DNA from: UBA8828 sp964510855
GTDB lineage: Bacteria > Verrucomicrobiota > Verrucomicrobiia > Opitutales > UBA953
Assembly: GCA_964510855.1 (NCBI GenBank)
Contig: CAZEDB010000011.1
Span: forward strand, 1 to 49,792
Direction of reading: 5' to 3'
DNA length: 49,792 nt
Position numbers and translations under genes: made by a program. The notes under the pieces are model-generated. The model did no database searches. It was not told the DNA's origin and saw only the letters and a program-made list of their open reading frames with translations. Below are positions 21,930 through 31,600 of the stretch, one piece after another (the stretch's first letter is position 1; every line of letters starts with the position of its first letter).

Positions 21930-23567
21930 ATGCGCGCCCTACCCCTCCTGCTTGCTGCCTCACTCGTTACTGCCCACGCCGCAGATATAACGGTTAACAG
22001 TACCATTCGTTCCGTGACGGTCTACGCCGATCGCGCCGAGGTCACCCGTGAGGCTACCTTCAATCTTGAGGCAGGTGAACATAGCTTAGTTTTCGAATCA
22101 CTCCCCACCGCCATCGATCTCAACTCCTTACGCGCCGAAGGCACGGGGGCTTTTACGCTGCTTGATATTCGACCCGAAACTTTGCAAACCATCGACGTGG
22201 AACCTGGCAAGGTACGTGAGTTACAAGAACGTCTTGTCACGCTTGAGCTCGGAACCGAAGAAAATCGCCGAGCTGAAGCGCGTATCGAAACCCGTCGAGC
22301 AGCCTTGGGTAAAATCTTAGATCGCTTAACCACTGCGGGTAAAGATGCCCCCAACCCTGAACTCGATCCGGCTAAGTGGTCAGGCATGCTCGATTATCAT
22401 ACCAGCCAACACGCACAGTTGGATAAAGATAGTCTCGCCCTTAAGACCGCATCGCGTGCTTTACAGAAAGAAATCGACTTAGTTCGACGCGAACTCGCTT
22501 CCTTGCAGGGGAGTGGACGTAAGGTAAAGCAAGTAGCGCGAGTTAATGTAGACGCAAAAACTGCCGGCAGCGCGACCCTGCGCCTGACTTATGTCGTCCA
22601 TGGCCCTTCCTGGAGCCCCGCCTACGATATCCGCGCTTCCGTGAGCGAAAAGACGCTCGACGTCGCCTATTTTGCGAATGTCCGACAAGCCACGGGTGAA
22701 GACTGGAAAGGCGTAGCCCTCCGACTTTCAACCGCCCAACCCTCGATTTACGGCCGTGAACCTGAACTCGAAGCCTGGTTCATCGCTAAACAGGAAATTC
22801 AGCCAACAGAACCGCTCATGGTTCAATCTAGAAGGATGACCAAAGGCCAAATGTTTAATGCTATGCCTGCTGAGCCTCCAACCGCCGAGATGGCTGCCCC
22901 AGTAGCTGATGTAGCGACTGTGCGAGTGGTGACGGGCGGCGTCGCTGCCTTGTTTGAAGTGGAACGCAAGGCTGACATCTTATCTGACAACAAATCCGTA
23001 CGCGCGCCGCTCGACCGTCGCAGTTTCCCCGCTTACTTTCGCCACACCTGCGTCCCCAAGTATTCTCCTCACGTCTACTTAAAAGCCAAAGCGGTTAACA
23101 CCACTGACCTCCCCTATTTAGCGGGTCCCTCTGCTATCTTCGTCGATGGCGCCTTTGTCGCGAATGCCGAAATGGAGTTTGTACCAGCAGGACAAGAGTT
23201 CTGGACTTACTTAGGCGTGGATGCCTCGGTTAAAGTTGAGCGCCGACTACTCGCCGATCGCACCGAAGTCTCGGGCCTGATTGGTGTCAAAACCCTCAGC
23301 ACCACCCGCGACCATTTATTTAAGTTAAGTAACGGCAAGACCACGCCCATTGAGCTGGTGATTTGGGACCAACTCCCGATTGTCAACCACGAGGCTATAA
23401 AAATTACCCTCGAGGCGCCTGAGCTAAAAGCAAACGACCCCAATTTGAAAATTGATGAGTTAAAGCGCCTTGAATGGCGCCTCGACCTCAAGGCCGGGGA
23501 GAAACGCGATGTACCTTTCCGCTTCACGGTAGCCCGACCCGAAGACCTAACGGTGGTAGGTCTGTAA
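21930..23567 (+). CDS. MuiA-family protein (DUF4140/DUF4139)
   Basis: This 545-residue exported protein has a signal peptide (MRALPLLLAASLVTAHA). Residues about 20-120 form the N-terminal DUF4140 (VNSTIRSVTVYADRAEVTRE then GEHSLVFESLP), followed by a coiled-coil region of about 110 residues (RVKELQERL-type heptads and ALQKEIDLVRRELASLQG). From about residue 210 the DUF4139 domain shows LRLTYVVHGPSWSPAYDIRA and DWKGVALRLSTAQPS, ending with the KVERRLLADRTEVSG and WDQLPIV blocks. MuiA homologues were first noted as mucoidy inhibitors, but the biochemical role is unknown. The start has no Shine-Dalgarno sequence and sits eight bases after a TATAAA. Confidence 0.9.
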   Translation: MRALPLLLAASLVTAHAADITVNSTIRSVTVYADRAEVTREATFNLEAGEHSLVFESLPTAIDLNSLRAEGTGAFTLLDIRPETLQTIDVEPGKVRELQERLVTLELGTEENRRAEARIETRRAALGKILDRLTTAGKDAPNPELDPAKWSGMLDYHTSQHAQLDKDSLALKTASRALQKEIDLVRRELASLQGSGRKVKQVARVNVDAKTAGSATLRLTYVVHGPSWSPAYDIRASVSEKTLDVAYFANVRQATGEDWKGVALRLSTAQPSIYGREPELEAWFIAKQEIQPTEPLMVQSRRMTKGQMFNAMPAEPPTAEMAAPVADVATVRVVTGGVAALFEVERKADILSDNKSVRAPLDRRSFPAYFRHTCVPKYSPHVYLKAKAVNTTDLPYLAGPSAIFVDGAFVANAEMEFVPAGQEFWTYLGVDASVKVERRLLADRTEVSGLIGVKTLSTTRDHLFKLSNGKTTPIELVIWDQLPIVNHEAIKITLEAPELKANDPNLKIDELKRLEWRLDLKAGEKRDVPFRFTVARPEDLTVVGL

Positions 23568-23612
23568 AGTTTTTCTCAAGACCTATTCCCTTGCCTAGCT
23601 TCAGCAGGCGAG

Positions 23613-23984
23613 TTGGTTGAGGTCGTGTCCAGACCTTCAAACCCCACGATTGAAGCCTACCTCAAGCCTCTGCCGCTTCAACAGCAGCAAACATTGAAGG
23701 CGATTCTAGATGGTATTAAGGCCGCGTTTCCTGAGCTCGAGCTCCGGCTGGCATGGAACGTGCCCCACTTCTGTCTTGGGAAAGACTATGTCGTGGGTAT
23801 TTCTGCTGCCCGCAGCCATTTATCTTTTTCACCTTGGAGCAAGACTGTCGTAGCCGCACACCGTTCGCAGTTAAAAGGTCTAAGCTTCACCGATAACCTC
23901 ATTCGCCTGCCCGTTGATTGGGAACTTAACCATCCGCTCCTATTCTCATTAGTAAAAGCACGACTGGAGGAACTTAAACGCTGA
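23613..23984 (+). CDS. DUF1801/YdhG-like protein
   Basis: This 123-residue protein fits the YdhG/DUF1801 fold. IEAYLKPLPLQQQQTLKAIL is the usual N-terminal helix pair, LELRLAWNVPHFCLGKDYVV the conserved centre (typically W-x-x-P-x-F), then SHLSFSPW and the C-terminal IRLPVDWELNHPLLFSLVKA. Relatives include frataxin-like iron chaperones of Bacillus, but most are uncharacterised. The start is uncertain: TTG at 23613 or GTG at 23625, both before the conserved part. Its TGA shares one base with the ATG of the next gene (TGATG), a sign of translational coupling. Confidence 0.8.
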   Translation: MVEVVSRPSNPTIEAYLKPLPLQQQQTLKAILDGIKAAFPELELRLAWNVPHFCLGKDYVVGISAARSHLSFSPWSKTVVAAHRSQLKGLSFTDNLIRLPVDWELNHPLLFSLVKARLEELKR

Positions 23985-26827
23985 TGCAAAACCTACGTTA
24001 TCTTTGGCTTTTAGCCACGGCGACAAGCTCCCTAGGGGCTTGGGACATCTATGTAGCCCCCCAAGGCAATGACCAAGCATCGGGCTCGATGCAACAACCT
24101 CTAGCCACTTTAACGGCAGCACGGGACCGTGTCCGCGCTTCGGGTCGACTCGGCAAGGAGCCCGTTATCATTCATCTCACACCAGGTACTTATTTCCTGA
24201 AAGAACCGCTCGTCCTCGAACCTCAAGACAGTGGCTCAGCTGCACACCCAGTAACTTGGCGTTCAACAATTGAAGGCGGCGCCACGCTCTCAGGCGGGAT
24301 GGATCTTGGAGCCGATTGGCGACGCGAATCGGGCAACTTATGGTCGATTGCGGCACCTAAAGATACCGTGATTGATGGCCTAGAAATTGAGGGTCGTCCG
24401 CAAATTGCGGCGCGCTTCCCCAACTGGGATATTAAAGATAAGGCAACGCCCTATCGCGGTGCTGCCGAATCTGACGTGATTCATGCCCGCGCCAAGGGCT
24501 GGTCAGATCCTACCGGCGGCTATATCCACGCTCTCCATGCCTCCCTTTGGGGCGGCTATCATTTTAAAATTCTGGGGAAAAATCCCAACGGCAGTCTTCG
24601 AACCGAAGGTGGCTGGCAAAATAATCGAGGCGGCCCTCCGCATGCTAAGTTTCAAATCGCCGAAGGGGTGCGCGAAGAACTCGATGCTCCCGGTGAATGG
24701 TTCCATGACCGCAAGGCGGGCAGACTGCTCTTTATAAGTGAGACTGAGGCTAAGCCAGGGCGGGCTATAGGTGCTGTGTTACCTAAGGTGGTGGAGATTC
24801 GCGGGCAACCCGGTAAACCTGTTAACCATCTTAACCTCGAAGGCCTTAACTTCCGTCATACCACGCGTACCTTTATGGAAAGCCGCGAGCCTTTGTTGCG
24901 CTCGGATTGGACCTTCTACCGCGGCGGGGCCCTTCTGATTGAACACGCCAGCCAAGTAACCGTTTCCGACTGCGACTTAAGTGGGCTGGGGGGCAACGGT
25001 ATCGTGGTCTCGGGTTTTGCCCGAAAGATTACGCTCCGCGGTCTCTTACTCAGCGACCTGGGCGCAACTGCGGTGGCGTTCGTCGGCCGTCCGAGTGCAG
25101 TTCGCAATCCACTCTATCATTACAATCAACGGCTTAAACTTGAGCAACTCGATCGCGCCCCAGGACCCAAAGGGGACGACTATCCAGCCGATTGTTTATT
25201 AGAAGACAGCCTGATTCAACGCGTGGGCTTAGTTGAAAAACAAGCCGCCGGGGTACAAGTAGCTATGTCGCAGCGCATCACGCTTCGCCATTTAACCATT
25301 CACGAAACCTCACGCGCCGGCATTAACTTTGGCGATGGCACCTGGGGTGGTCACATCATCGAAGGCTGTGATGTTTTTGATACCGTACTTGAGACTGGAG
25401 ACCACGGATCATTTAATTCCTGGGGGCGCGATCGCTACTGGGGCGCAGCCTCGGATGCAGATGTCGCCCGCGAGCCCACCCTACCCTTTCTCGACGCCCA
25501 AGAACCGGTCATCATTCGTTATTCCCGCTGGCGTTGCGACCACGGCTGGGATGTCGATCTCGATGACGGTTCTTCAAACTACGAGATTCACCATAATCTC
25601 TTTCTACGCGGCGGTCTAAAGTTACGCGAGGGCTGGCGGCGCAAAGCTTGGAATAACATCTTTATCAATTGCGGCCTGCACCCACACGTCTGGCACCAAG
25701 GCAGCGGCGATGTCTTCGAAAAAAATATTCTGCTCGATCGGCACGCACCCATTGGCATGCCACGCGACTGGGGAAAAGCGATTAACCGCAATCTCTACGC
25801 GCGCGCGGAGGACTTAGCTTATGGCCGTAGCTTAGGCGTGGATGCCAACTCCCTCGCGGCTGATCCTAAGTTTATCGACCCGACTAAGGGAGATTTTCGC
25901 GTACAACCCGACTCACCCGCCGTTGCCTTAGGATTCGAAAACTTTCCGATGGATCAATTTGGCGTAAGTAAAGCGCGCTTAAAGGCTCTAGCAGGACAGC
26001 CCTTAATCGAACAACCCCGGCTCATGCGTGCACTTAAAGAGAATCTCACGACCTTTTTCTGGCGAGGCATTCCACTCGAAGCCCTCAAGGGAGAAGCCTT
26101 CTCGGCCTACGGTGTAGCCCGTGACAGCCGCGGTGTGATTCTTGGGCCGATTCCCGGAGGCCATCCCCTCCAGATAATTGCTCCCCTTGGCCACCTACTC
26201 GCAACGCATGTTAATGAAGTGCCAGTAACGACACCCGAAGAATTTCTCACCCAAACCAGAAAAGGTTTAAAATCGCTCACGGTAGTACGTAGCGACGTAC
26301 AAACACCCACCCTTTTATCAGGTAATGCGGTTGGACTAGTTGCTTCACCCGTAGTCAGCGAGCGCGGCGCTAATCTTGAATCACTCAAACTCCGGCCAGG
26401 GCAACATCGCCGACACCAAGTAAAATGGGAGGCAAAACCTGCCCCTGCTAATGGTCCCGCAAGCCAACTGGGTGATGGTCAACTCCAGCCCGACTATGGG
26501 CCGGTTTTTGCCAATACCATTAAGGGCATGTATCGGGCTGATTTAGGCGAAGCCAAGGAAGTCGTTACCGTACGCACCTGGAGTTACCAGCAGTCACCCA
26601 GTCGCTTACCCCAAACTTTTGCCGTGCTCGGAAGCGACGGCGCGGAACCTGGGTGGGACACGACCAACTACCGCTGGTTAGGCGAAGTTCGTATCGCTGC
26701 TGATTCAGTTGATTGGCTAGCAACGGAATTACGCGTACGCGGACGCGTGCGCTGGATCCTGCTCATTCCGGAGAGCCCCGTCACCGAAGAAAATACCGTC
26801 TTCCAAGAAATCGAAGTTGGTCCGTAA
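23984..26827 (+). CDS. Secreted right-handed beta-helix protein (GH141-like) with PDZ-like segment
   Basis: This 947-residue exported protein has a short signal peptide (YLWLLATATSSLGAW). The start WDIYVAPQGNDQASGSMQQP with LATLTAARDRVRA and VIIHLTPGTYFL is the typical opening of pectate-lyase-like beta-helix enzymes of the GH141/GH120-type superfamily, which include fucosidases and xylanases. Helix repeats continue to about residue 640. Residues 685-770 then look like a PDZ domain (RDSRGVILGPIPGGHPLQII, ATHVNEVPVTTPEEFLTQ, SLTVVRS). The last about 130 residues resemble a discoidin-like carbohydrate-binding fold (GMYRADLGEAKEVVTVRTWS). A role in polysaccharide breakdown is likely; the substrate is unknown. 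It is coupled to the DUF1801 gene by TGATG. Confidence 0.8.
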   Translation: MQNLRYLWLLATATSSLGAWDIYVAPQGNDQASGSMQQPLATLTAARDRVRASGRLGKEPVIIHLTPGTYFLKEPLVLEPQDSGSAAHPVTWRSTIEGGATLSGGMDLGADWRRESGNLWSIAAPKDTVIDGLEIEGRPQIAARFPNWDIKDKATPYRGAAESDVIHARAKGWSDPTGGYIHALHASLWGGYHFKILGKNPNGSLRTEGGWQNNRGGPPHAKFQIAEGVREELDAPGEWFHDRKAGRLLFISETEAKPGRAIGAVLPKVVEIRGQPGKPVNHLNLEGLNFRHTTRTFMESREPLLRSDWTFYRGGALLIEHASQVTVSDCDLSGLGGNGIVVSGFARKITLRGLLLSDLGATAVAFVGRPSAVRNPLYHYNQRLKLEQLDRAPGPKGDDYPADCLLEDSLIQRVGLVEKQAAGVQVAMSQRITLRHLTIHETSRAGINFGDGTWGGHIIEGCDVFDTVLETGDHGSFNSWGRDRYWGAASDADVAREPTLPFLDAQEPVIIRYSRWRCDHGWDVDLDDGSSNYEIHHNLFLRGGLKLREGWRRKAWNNIFINCGLHPHVWHQGSGDVFEKNILLDRHAPIGMPRDWGKAINRNLYARAEDLAYGRSLGVDANSLAADPKFIDPTKGDFRVQPDSPAVALGFENFPMDQFGVSKARLKALAGQPLIEQPRLMRALKENLTTFFWRGIPLEALKGEAFSAYGVARDSRGVILGPIPGGHPLQIIAPLGHLLATHVNEVPVTTPEEFLTQTRKGLKSLTVVRSDVQTPTLLSGNAVGLVASPVVSERGANLESLKLRPGQHRRHQVKWEAKPAPANGPASQLGDGQLQPDYGPVFANTIKGMYRADLGEAKEVVTVRTWSYQQSPSRLPQTFAVLGSDGAEPGWDTTNYRWLGEVRIAADSVDWLATELRVRGRVRWILLIPESPVTEENTVFQEIEVGP

Positions 26828-26834
26828 CGTCCAC

Positions 26835-27791
26835 TTAGCCCAAGACGCGCCCTGCAATCGTCGAGTAGAGCGGGATACCTAATAGAAGATTCAGCGGGAA
26901 AGTTACCCCGAGCGAGAGACCAACATAGAGCGAGGGATTGGCCTCAGGCAGAGCATGTCGCAAGACGGCGGGTACGGCAATGTAAGAGGCACTCGCAGCA
27001 AGAACCATCAACAACGTGCCATCACCCACCGACAGACCTAAGCTGTAAGCAAAGAGTAAGGCCAAGGTAGAATGAACCAACGGAGCCACCACGGCGTAAC
27101 TTATAATCCAAGGCGACTTCCCTTTTAGGCCCGGCAAATTACGCGCCGCTTGCAGGCCCATATCGAGCAGGAAGAAGGCCAGAAGCCCCTTAAAGAGATC
27201 ACCCGTAAATGGCTGCATAGCCAACTTACCCGCATCGCCAGAAATAATCCCCACCAGCATCGCACCTAAGAGTAAGAGCTGGGCGCCCTCGGTGAAGGAT
27301 TCACGAAGAATCGAACCCGCACTGGAAGCTGCCGGCACACCCCCTTGCTGGCTTCTTAAACGATTGGCAAAAATGATGGCGATGAGAATGGCGGGCGACT
27401 CCATCAAGGCCATGGCTGCGGCCATATGGCCACCATAAGGGACTTGGTGAATATCGAGGTGCTGGGTTGCGGTAATAAAGGTCACCGCACTGACTGAACC
27501 ATAAGTCGCCGCTAAAGCGGCCGCATCAAACCCGCTCAAAAAACGCCGGAGCAATCCATAGCTAACAAGTGGAACTACAATGGCCAGAATAAGGGCAGCA
27601 ACTAAGCCAGCCCCGACCTCATAAGTAAGACCAGACTGAGCGAGAGCAAATCCACCCTTCAATCCCAGCGCCATGAGAAGATAGAGGGCAAGGAACCGAG
27701 CAACTTGCGGCGGGATTTCGAGATTCGATTTTACTAAACCCGCAAAAAGACCAATTGCGAAAAAGAGTACCGCAGGGTCAAGGAGAGGCAT
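26835..27791 (-). CDS. sbtA: SbtA-type sodium-dependent bicarbonate transporter
   Basis: This 318-residue membrane protein has about ten hydrophobic segments. It reads like SbtA: MPLLDPAVLFFAIGLFAGLV and SNLEIPPQVARFLALYLLMA at the start, then YGSVSAVTFITATQ and the mid-protein AMALMESPAILIAI. In SbtA the YGSxSAVTF and MESPA blocks build the sodium and bicarbonate sites, and both are present. The frame opens at 27821, but the ATG at 27791 starts the conserved sequence, so it is preferred. The PII-like SbtB regulator gene that usually accompanies sbtA is not adjacent. In a heterotroph the transporter may feed carboxylation reactions or pH balance. Confidence 0.9.
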   Translation of the reverse strand: MPLLDPAVLFFAIGLFAGLVKSNLEIPPQVARFLALYLLMALGLKGGFALAQSGLTYEVGAGLVAALILAIVVPLVSYGLLRRFLSGFDAAALAATYGSVSAVTFITATQHLDIHQVPYGGHMAAAMALMESPAILIAIIFANRLRSQQGGVPAASSAGSILRESFTEGAQLLLLGAMLVGIISGDAGKLAMQPFTGDLFKGLLAFFLLDMGLQAARNLPGLKGKSPWIISYAVVAPLVHSTLALLFAYSLGLSVGDGTLLMVLAASASYIAVPAVLRHALPEANPSLYVGLSLGVTFPLNLLLGIPLYSTIAGRVLG

Positions 27792-27919
27792 GTCAGCGAC
27801 AGCATGCACCCTGACCAGCAAAGGGAAGCAAAAAGAGATTTACCGAGGGTTCTTCTTAGCGTCGTTTATCTCCCCTGGGAGCCTGAGTTAAAAAATCGTG
27901 CAATCCCTAATCTCTTATC

Positions 27920-28618
27920 TCACTTCTTCGCACCTGGCGCGAGCACCGTGGGCTCGGGCGGGGCTTCGATATCAGGTACAGAGATGATGCGAGGGACGAC
28001 GCGATCGGGGTCGACGACTACGAACGAAAGATGTCGACCGTACTTCGCACGAACCCATGTCGCACGCACGAACGGCTGAATATCTTGTCCACGCTCCACT
28101 GGATCGAGATCGAGGCGTGCAGGATAAGCCACATCGGGTGCAACCGGCGGCAAGGTCACACGACAGGCGCCCGAGGGTACGGCGACTGGTGCGGTATTAC
28201 CGAGTCGGACATAAAGTGTACGCGGCTGGAGATTGAACCAGAGCAAAGCGCCACCTGCGCCACGTGCGTCGGGAAGAGCCACCGGTGTGGCCCTGATACC
28301 GAGCGAACCCGAGCCAGTAAGTAGGACGAGCAGAAGGTCGTCCTCGCCCGCTGGAATCTGCACCACGGGTGCATCGGTGGGCAGGGGCTGCTTGGGTGTA
28401 GGTTTGTCTTTGGTGAGATACAGGGTGCAGGCTTCTTTACCGATGGAAACGCGACGCGTCGAGGTCGACAAGAGCGGCAGATCGAGCTCCGACTCAATAC
28501 CCGTACCTATCACGAAGAGACGATTCGGCAGATTATCCGGTCCCTCGAGACGAAGCAGACGCACCTCGCGTGCGAGTGCGAAGATGGGCAAAAGAGTAAA
28601 CAAGAGGGCGCAGCGCAT
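27920..28618 (-). CDS. Exported protein coupled to the Verru_Chthon A-like gene
   Basis: I do not recognise the family. The protein has a signal peptide (MRCALLFTLLPIFALA) and about 215 residues rich in beta-strand patterns (VRLLRLEGPDNLPNRLFVIG; LLLVLLTGSGSLGI; RTLYVRLGNTAPVAV), with few charged clusters and a Pro-rich end. Two cysteines (ACTLYL and ACRVTL) could form a disulfide. Its ATG overlaps the stop of the giant upstream gene by one base (TGATG), so the two are almost certainly translated together and probably act together outside the cytoplasm. Confidence 0.7.
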   Translation of the reverse strand: MRCALLFTLLPIFALAREVRLLRLEGPDNLPNRLFVIGTGIESELDLPLLSTSTRRVSIGKEACTLYLTKDKPTPKQPLPTDAPVVQIPAGEDDLLLVLLTGSGSLGIRATPVALPDARGAGGALLWFNLQPRTLYVRLGNTAPVAVPSGACRVTLPPVAPDVAYPARLDLDPVERGQDIQPFVRATWVRAKYGRHLSFVVVDPDRVVPRIISVPDIEAPPEPTVLAPGAKK

Positions 28619-31600
28619 CAGAGTTCCTGAGGTGTCAGCCAGCGGAAGGAGACGACCTTATAGCGCCGTCCGAGGGCAATGTTAGGCAAGTAGGACGTTC
28701 CACTCGAGATACCATCGCCGAGCGGTGCCTCATGGGCGGCCACGCGCGAGTCGATGTATTCCGGGGAGCGTGAAAGCACGACCTCGCACCAGGCGCGGGC
28801 CGTACTACCGTTTGTGCCGATGGTCGCAGCGCCGTAGGCACGGACCACCACGGTATCGTCGCGCACCGTGATGATAGGGGCGAGCGGACGGAGCAGATCG
28901 GCCTGGCGAGGCCAGCCTGGCAGGCCGAAGTTAGAATTACCCTCGGCAGCTTTGGGGTGAAGATAATCACCGCTCGAGTCGGTAAACTCGCCAAGCGCAA
29001 GCAAGGGACGGCCATCTGGACCAGGACCCATAAGGTTCGTGCCATTGAAGACCGACCTGTTCGACGTAGTCTTACCAAAGTCAGCCGCGGGCTTGGTCAA
29101 ATCGGCCTCGATCTTGCGCAAGGCCATACCAAGCGCACCGGACAGCGAGGGATCGGTCAACGTGTTGTCGGCAGCGGCGAGGCGACGATTGACAAATTCA
29201 GAGAGCGAAAGAAAGGGCCCACGGAGACGCACCTGTGCGACAATCTCGGCCGCTAAAAGATCAAGTTGCGTGTCAGTTAGGGAAGCAAAGCCAGTAACGG
29301 CCTTTGATGCATTGCCCGAAGCCGTCGCGACTTCGCCAGCGACCTGCATGCGCGGGAGCGGCGTACCGGAGGAGGTGACCGTGGTGGTGGTCGACGAGCC
29401 CGGCGCGAGCACGGGGACCTCGCGGGCGCGCAAGGCGCCAAGGATGGCGCGCCAGGCGGGCACCGAGACGCTGTTAACGTTAAACTGATCGGTCACGCGC
29501 AGTTGCGCGGCAATACGCTGGAAGCCGATAGGAATAGCGGGGGTGGCACTGCCGCCGAAAGGATCACCTGTAACGTCGACCGCGAAGGCCGAGGCTGTGC
29601 TGGTCGGCACATAAGAGGTATTAGGAAGCGGTGTCGTGCCCGCAGTGAACTCGCTCCAGGCGGCCTTGATGCTAGTCATCACCGCAGCGTTCCACTTGTG
29701 CTCGTTGCCAGCGGTAGGACGGAGCCCGGCACGATCGGCTGGACGAGGTGCGAGCGATGAGACGAACCAATTGTCAAAGAGCAGATGGTTCAGGCAGTAG
29801 CTGTCATCGTACTGCATGTGCGCCGCGGGGATCATATCGCGCGGTTGACGCGAGCCATCCTGCCTAATCCACGGACCGACCACATCGTCGGGAGGCAGGA
29901 TGGGCGAGGCGTCGGCATTACCCACCAGGTTGGTCATGTAAGGTGGTACCGGGTTGGTGAAGCGTAGGTCGCACGACTGTAGTTCGACCAGTGAGATCAG
30001 CGGGCGGACGGGTAGCTCGGCGATGACTGCCTTGGAGAGGCCAGTTGCAGCATCGAGACCAGTGACGACATACCCCTGCGTGCCGTCGCTCTGCGGCACC
30101 CCCGTATCCATCGACCCAGTGAGCGTGCGGAAATCGAGATCGAACGGGGCATTGAGAAGATTCAGCGAGCCCGAGTAGGTGAAGGCGGGGTTAGACGAAC
30201 TAAAGTACGCCATGTTGACATTGTTAAAGCCGCTGCTCGAGTAGCGGATCTTGTTTCCTACCGGCAGGTTGGTAGTCGTTGTGATGTTGGAGGACGACCA
30301 CGCGAAGACCGTCATCTCGTAGGCACTTTTGCGACCGAGCTCGGTATAGTTTGTGAACGGGTTGGCCTGCAGGAAGCCCTTTGACACCGTCTTAACGCCC
30401 GTGCGGCTTGAATACTGCGCGATACCGTCGTTGGACAGGCGAGCTCCGAAGCCAAAGGAGGCGAAGAAACGCGGCGAGGTCTGAAGCGAGCTCAACGACT
30501 GCACCCAGGGCGCCGGCAAGTTTGCCCCGTAGAGCTGCTCGTAGAGCACATCGTTCAGACCCTCGAAGCTATAACGGACTGGAGCCTCCTCGGTGTTGGC
30601 CGGGGTAAAGTCGAAGTAGATGCCGTTGCGGTAGGAGTCGCCCGTACCCGCCGAGAGCGCCTTACGCAGGCGGAAGCTCAGCGTTGCCCCGGCTGGCGCA
30701 GTCACGCCGGTGTTGAGTAAGATACCTGAGTTGGTCGCGGCGACATAACCCGGGGCCAGCACCTGCGTTGGCACCGAGGAACCGATATTGTAACTGGAAA
30801 GCGAGGCCGCGGGAGCCATCGAGAACACCCGAGTCTGGCCGGGCTCAAAGGTCATCGACCCGGTGCCTACAGTGCAGCTGAGGTTGCCTGTGATCCACTG
30901 CCCAAAGTTCCGGCTAAACGTCGACGTCGTGCCAGCACCAGCAGTGTCGGTCACGCCTACCTCGAATGCGATGGGTAGGTAGATCGGGTAGGCCTTGGTC
31001 AGGAAGGCCGGCACGGTCAGCTTGACGTTGTAGGGATTCCACAGCGTGACCACGGGCTGCACGAGGATGGCGGGATTATTGCCCACGGTTGCGCCGGCGA
31101 AGACGAATTGGTAGCGCGCAATCAGCGGATGCCGGTGCACGCGCTCATAGAGCCCGTAGAAGCGACCCGCGTTGGCGGTGTCCGCCGACTGCGGCGTTGG
31201 CGGCATCATCTCGATTGTGCCCGAGAGTCCGGCCGAGTCTCCGTTGGTCACATACTTACGATAATGTAGCGCGAAGTCTGTGAGGTAAGCCCAGCTGCGA
31301 ATCGGGGGGAAGGACGACAGCTGGAAATAGCCACCAAAGTGCGTACCGCCGTCCGAAGCCATCGTGCCTGCTGGAAAGAGCGGCAGGTACGACTCGGTCC
31401 CACCCTCCGAGCCATAGTCGGCCCACCAGTAGAGGAGCGCGTGGCGGCGGCGGTTGCCGAGGTAGCCGCCTGGGAACTGCTTGTCGGGGAGCGGGCGGAG
31501 GAAGGCTAGGTCGTGGTCGGGCGACGTCGACGTGGTGCGACGCTCAGTGGCTGGCTTGACGCGGAAAAGTGGGAGCGCGACGGCACGATCAGTGTCGAGG

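Noticed and set aside
29039..29488. A 149-codon plus-strand frame antisense to the giant gene
   Set aside because: It is Arg/Ser/Ala-rich shadow sequence in a GC-rich gene, with no recognisable domain and no promoter.
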